From Petrosia ficiformis (taxonomy: Eukaryota; Porifera; Demospongiae; Haplosclerida; Petrosiidae): a stretch of DNA of 64,000 bases. Shown in pieces: positions 63,076 to 64,000 of this stretch. Position numbers and translations under genes: made by a program. The notes under the pieces were generated by a model. The model was given only the letters and a program-made list of their open reading frames with translations. It was not told the origin of the DNA and made no database searches. The stretch covers positions 17,471,115 to 17,535,114 of the forward strand of contig OX345636.1 of NCBI GenBank assembly GCA_947044365.1. The letters are read 5' to 3'. Positions within the stretch are counted from its first letter, which is position 1. Every line of letters starts with the position of its first letter.

Positions 63076-63425
63076 ATGAAGATTATTATCATTCTATTAC
63101 TCCTCACAGTAACCATTGTGTATAATGTGATGGTGAAGATGGGTTTTGTACTGCATCTTGTCAAAAAAAATGTTTCTAATGATGCAGTCTTAAAATTATG
63201 GCCAAACAGCACTTCAGGTTTTTACGATACAACTAATTCAAAAGGCTATGTTGAAAAAGTCTACTGTCACATCACAGAGTTGTGTGGTAGTGATGGACCT
63301 TGGACTGACATCTTGATATGTCCAATTAATCCAAGTGGAGAATGTCCAGAAGGATTTCATAAATACAGCGATAGATAGAGGTATAACATCTGGTGGAAGG
63401 GCAGTTTCATCTCAAGGTGGATGTA
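63076..63425 (+). pseudogene. 5'-half fragment of a fibrinogen-like family member
   Basis: Starts with a signal peptide (MKIIIILLLLTVTIV). A deletion just after it shifts the frame relative to 59400-60422. Frame returns for STSGFYDTTNSKGYVEKVYCH, ITELCGSDGPWTDI and CPEGFHKYSDR, then a 4-base duplication (GATAGATAG) brings a stop at 63376. Homology continues to about 63425 and then ends. This copy keeps the Cys-containing stretch deleted in the other one. Confidence 0.75.
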
Positions 63426-64000
63426 AACACTTATACTCCTGAACCACTGCATGTGACACCATAACTATGGTGTATATACATGCAAGCTTGGCATTAATTA
63501 TTGGTCATAAATAATATTAGCAATAATAAGTACAATAGTAACAATTAAATTATTATAATACTTGTAGTACACAAGCATATATAATTATGTTAATAATTAA
63601 CAATCTGTCACTTTTGGACATGTTCATTATTGTAATACGTCACCTGTAATATTGACAAACTCACTAACATCTATAAATTAATTTAGTCTGTAGCAAATTA
63701 TTAGGACCTTTGATCAAGAATCTGTGTAACAAACTTGAATTATACTTTGATCTATGATCCCACTATACAGAGCACAAAAGAATAGTAAACTATAGTACAA
63801 TCAGAACAGACAATATCAGGAAGTGCATGGAGAATCATCCCACTGATACAATGGCCCCTCGCTCAATTTGAATTCATGATCAGTTCTCAATCTTGTTCAT
63901 TGTATATATATATATATATATGAATGAAATAATGTATCTGATAGCAACTGTACTGGTCATGTTTTCTCACATTTTAATCATAGAGCTCAAAACCATAATG
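63426..64000. other. no gene seen
   Basis: AT-rich tail with a short TA run at 63903-63921. No exon or repeat is supported here. Confidence 0.4.

Overview
This is a eukaryotic, animal nuclear window. It is AT-rich, its genes are split by many GT-AG introns, and it is densely seeded with small DNA transposons, tRNA-derived SINEs, minisatellites and palindromes. Gene content (a TYSND1-type peroxisomal protease, plastin/fimbrin, EPS8, a TBC1D2-like RabGAP, and a secreted fibrinogen-like family with a 'DGVSLTYG...LWTF' C-terminal module) and the repeat style suggest an early-branching metazoan. A demosponge such as Amphimedon is my best guess; this is inference, not proof.

Layout. 1-6366 (minus): N-terminal half of a TYSND1-like gene running off the left edge; its intron 4 contains a 200-base N gap. 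7958-30313 (minus): a complete plastin gene, 14 coding exons, 619 aa, with two EF-hands and four calponin-homology domains. Its long introns carry most of the satellites and MITEs. 30314-30555: a short shared promoter region with a perfect 12-bp NRF1-type palindrome. 30556-52279 (plus): a complete EPS8-like gene, 28 coding exons, 1523 aa, with PTB, central helical, SH3, long polyproline and SAM-like domains, then an unusual ~460-aa low-complexity and coiled-coil tail. 54544-56043 (plus): an intronless 499-aa ORF whose middle resembles the helical domain I of three-domain Cry delta-endotoxins. 56590-58080 (minus): a broken hAT/ZMYM1-like transposase. 58812-59052 (minus): a possible first exon of an unknown gene. 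59400-60422 (minus): a broken secreted fibrinogen-like gene, with two further fragments of the same family on the plus strand at 62.2-63.4 kb. 61137-61594 (plus): two exons from the middle of a TBC1D2-like RabGAP domain, continuing off the right edge.

Plastin (actin bundler) and EPS8 (actin capper/bundler, profilin-type polyproline) lie head to head 242 bp apart. In other animals both proteins sit in microvilli and related actin protrusions, so a shared promoter could co-express a microvillar toolkit, for example in choanocyte collars.

Mobile DNA. I could place ends and exact target-site duplications for five hAT-type elements (8 bp), two Mutator-like elements (9 bp), and two elements bounded by TTAA with CCCTT ends (piggyBac-like). 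At least five more dispersed MITE-like families occur. A 19-copy, 50-bp satellite in a plastin intron is an internal amplification of one of them.
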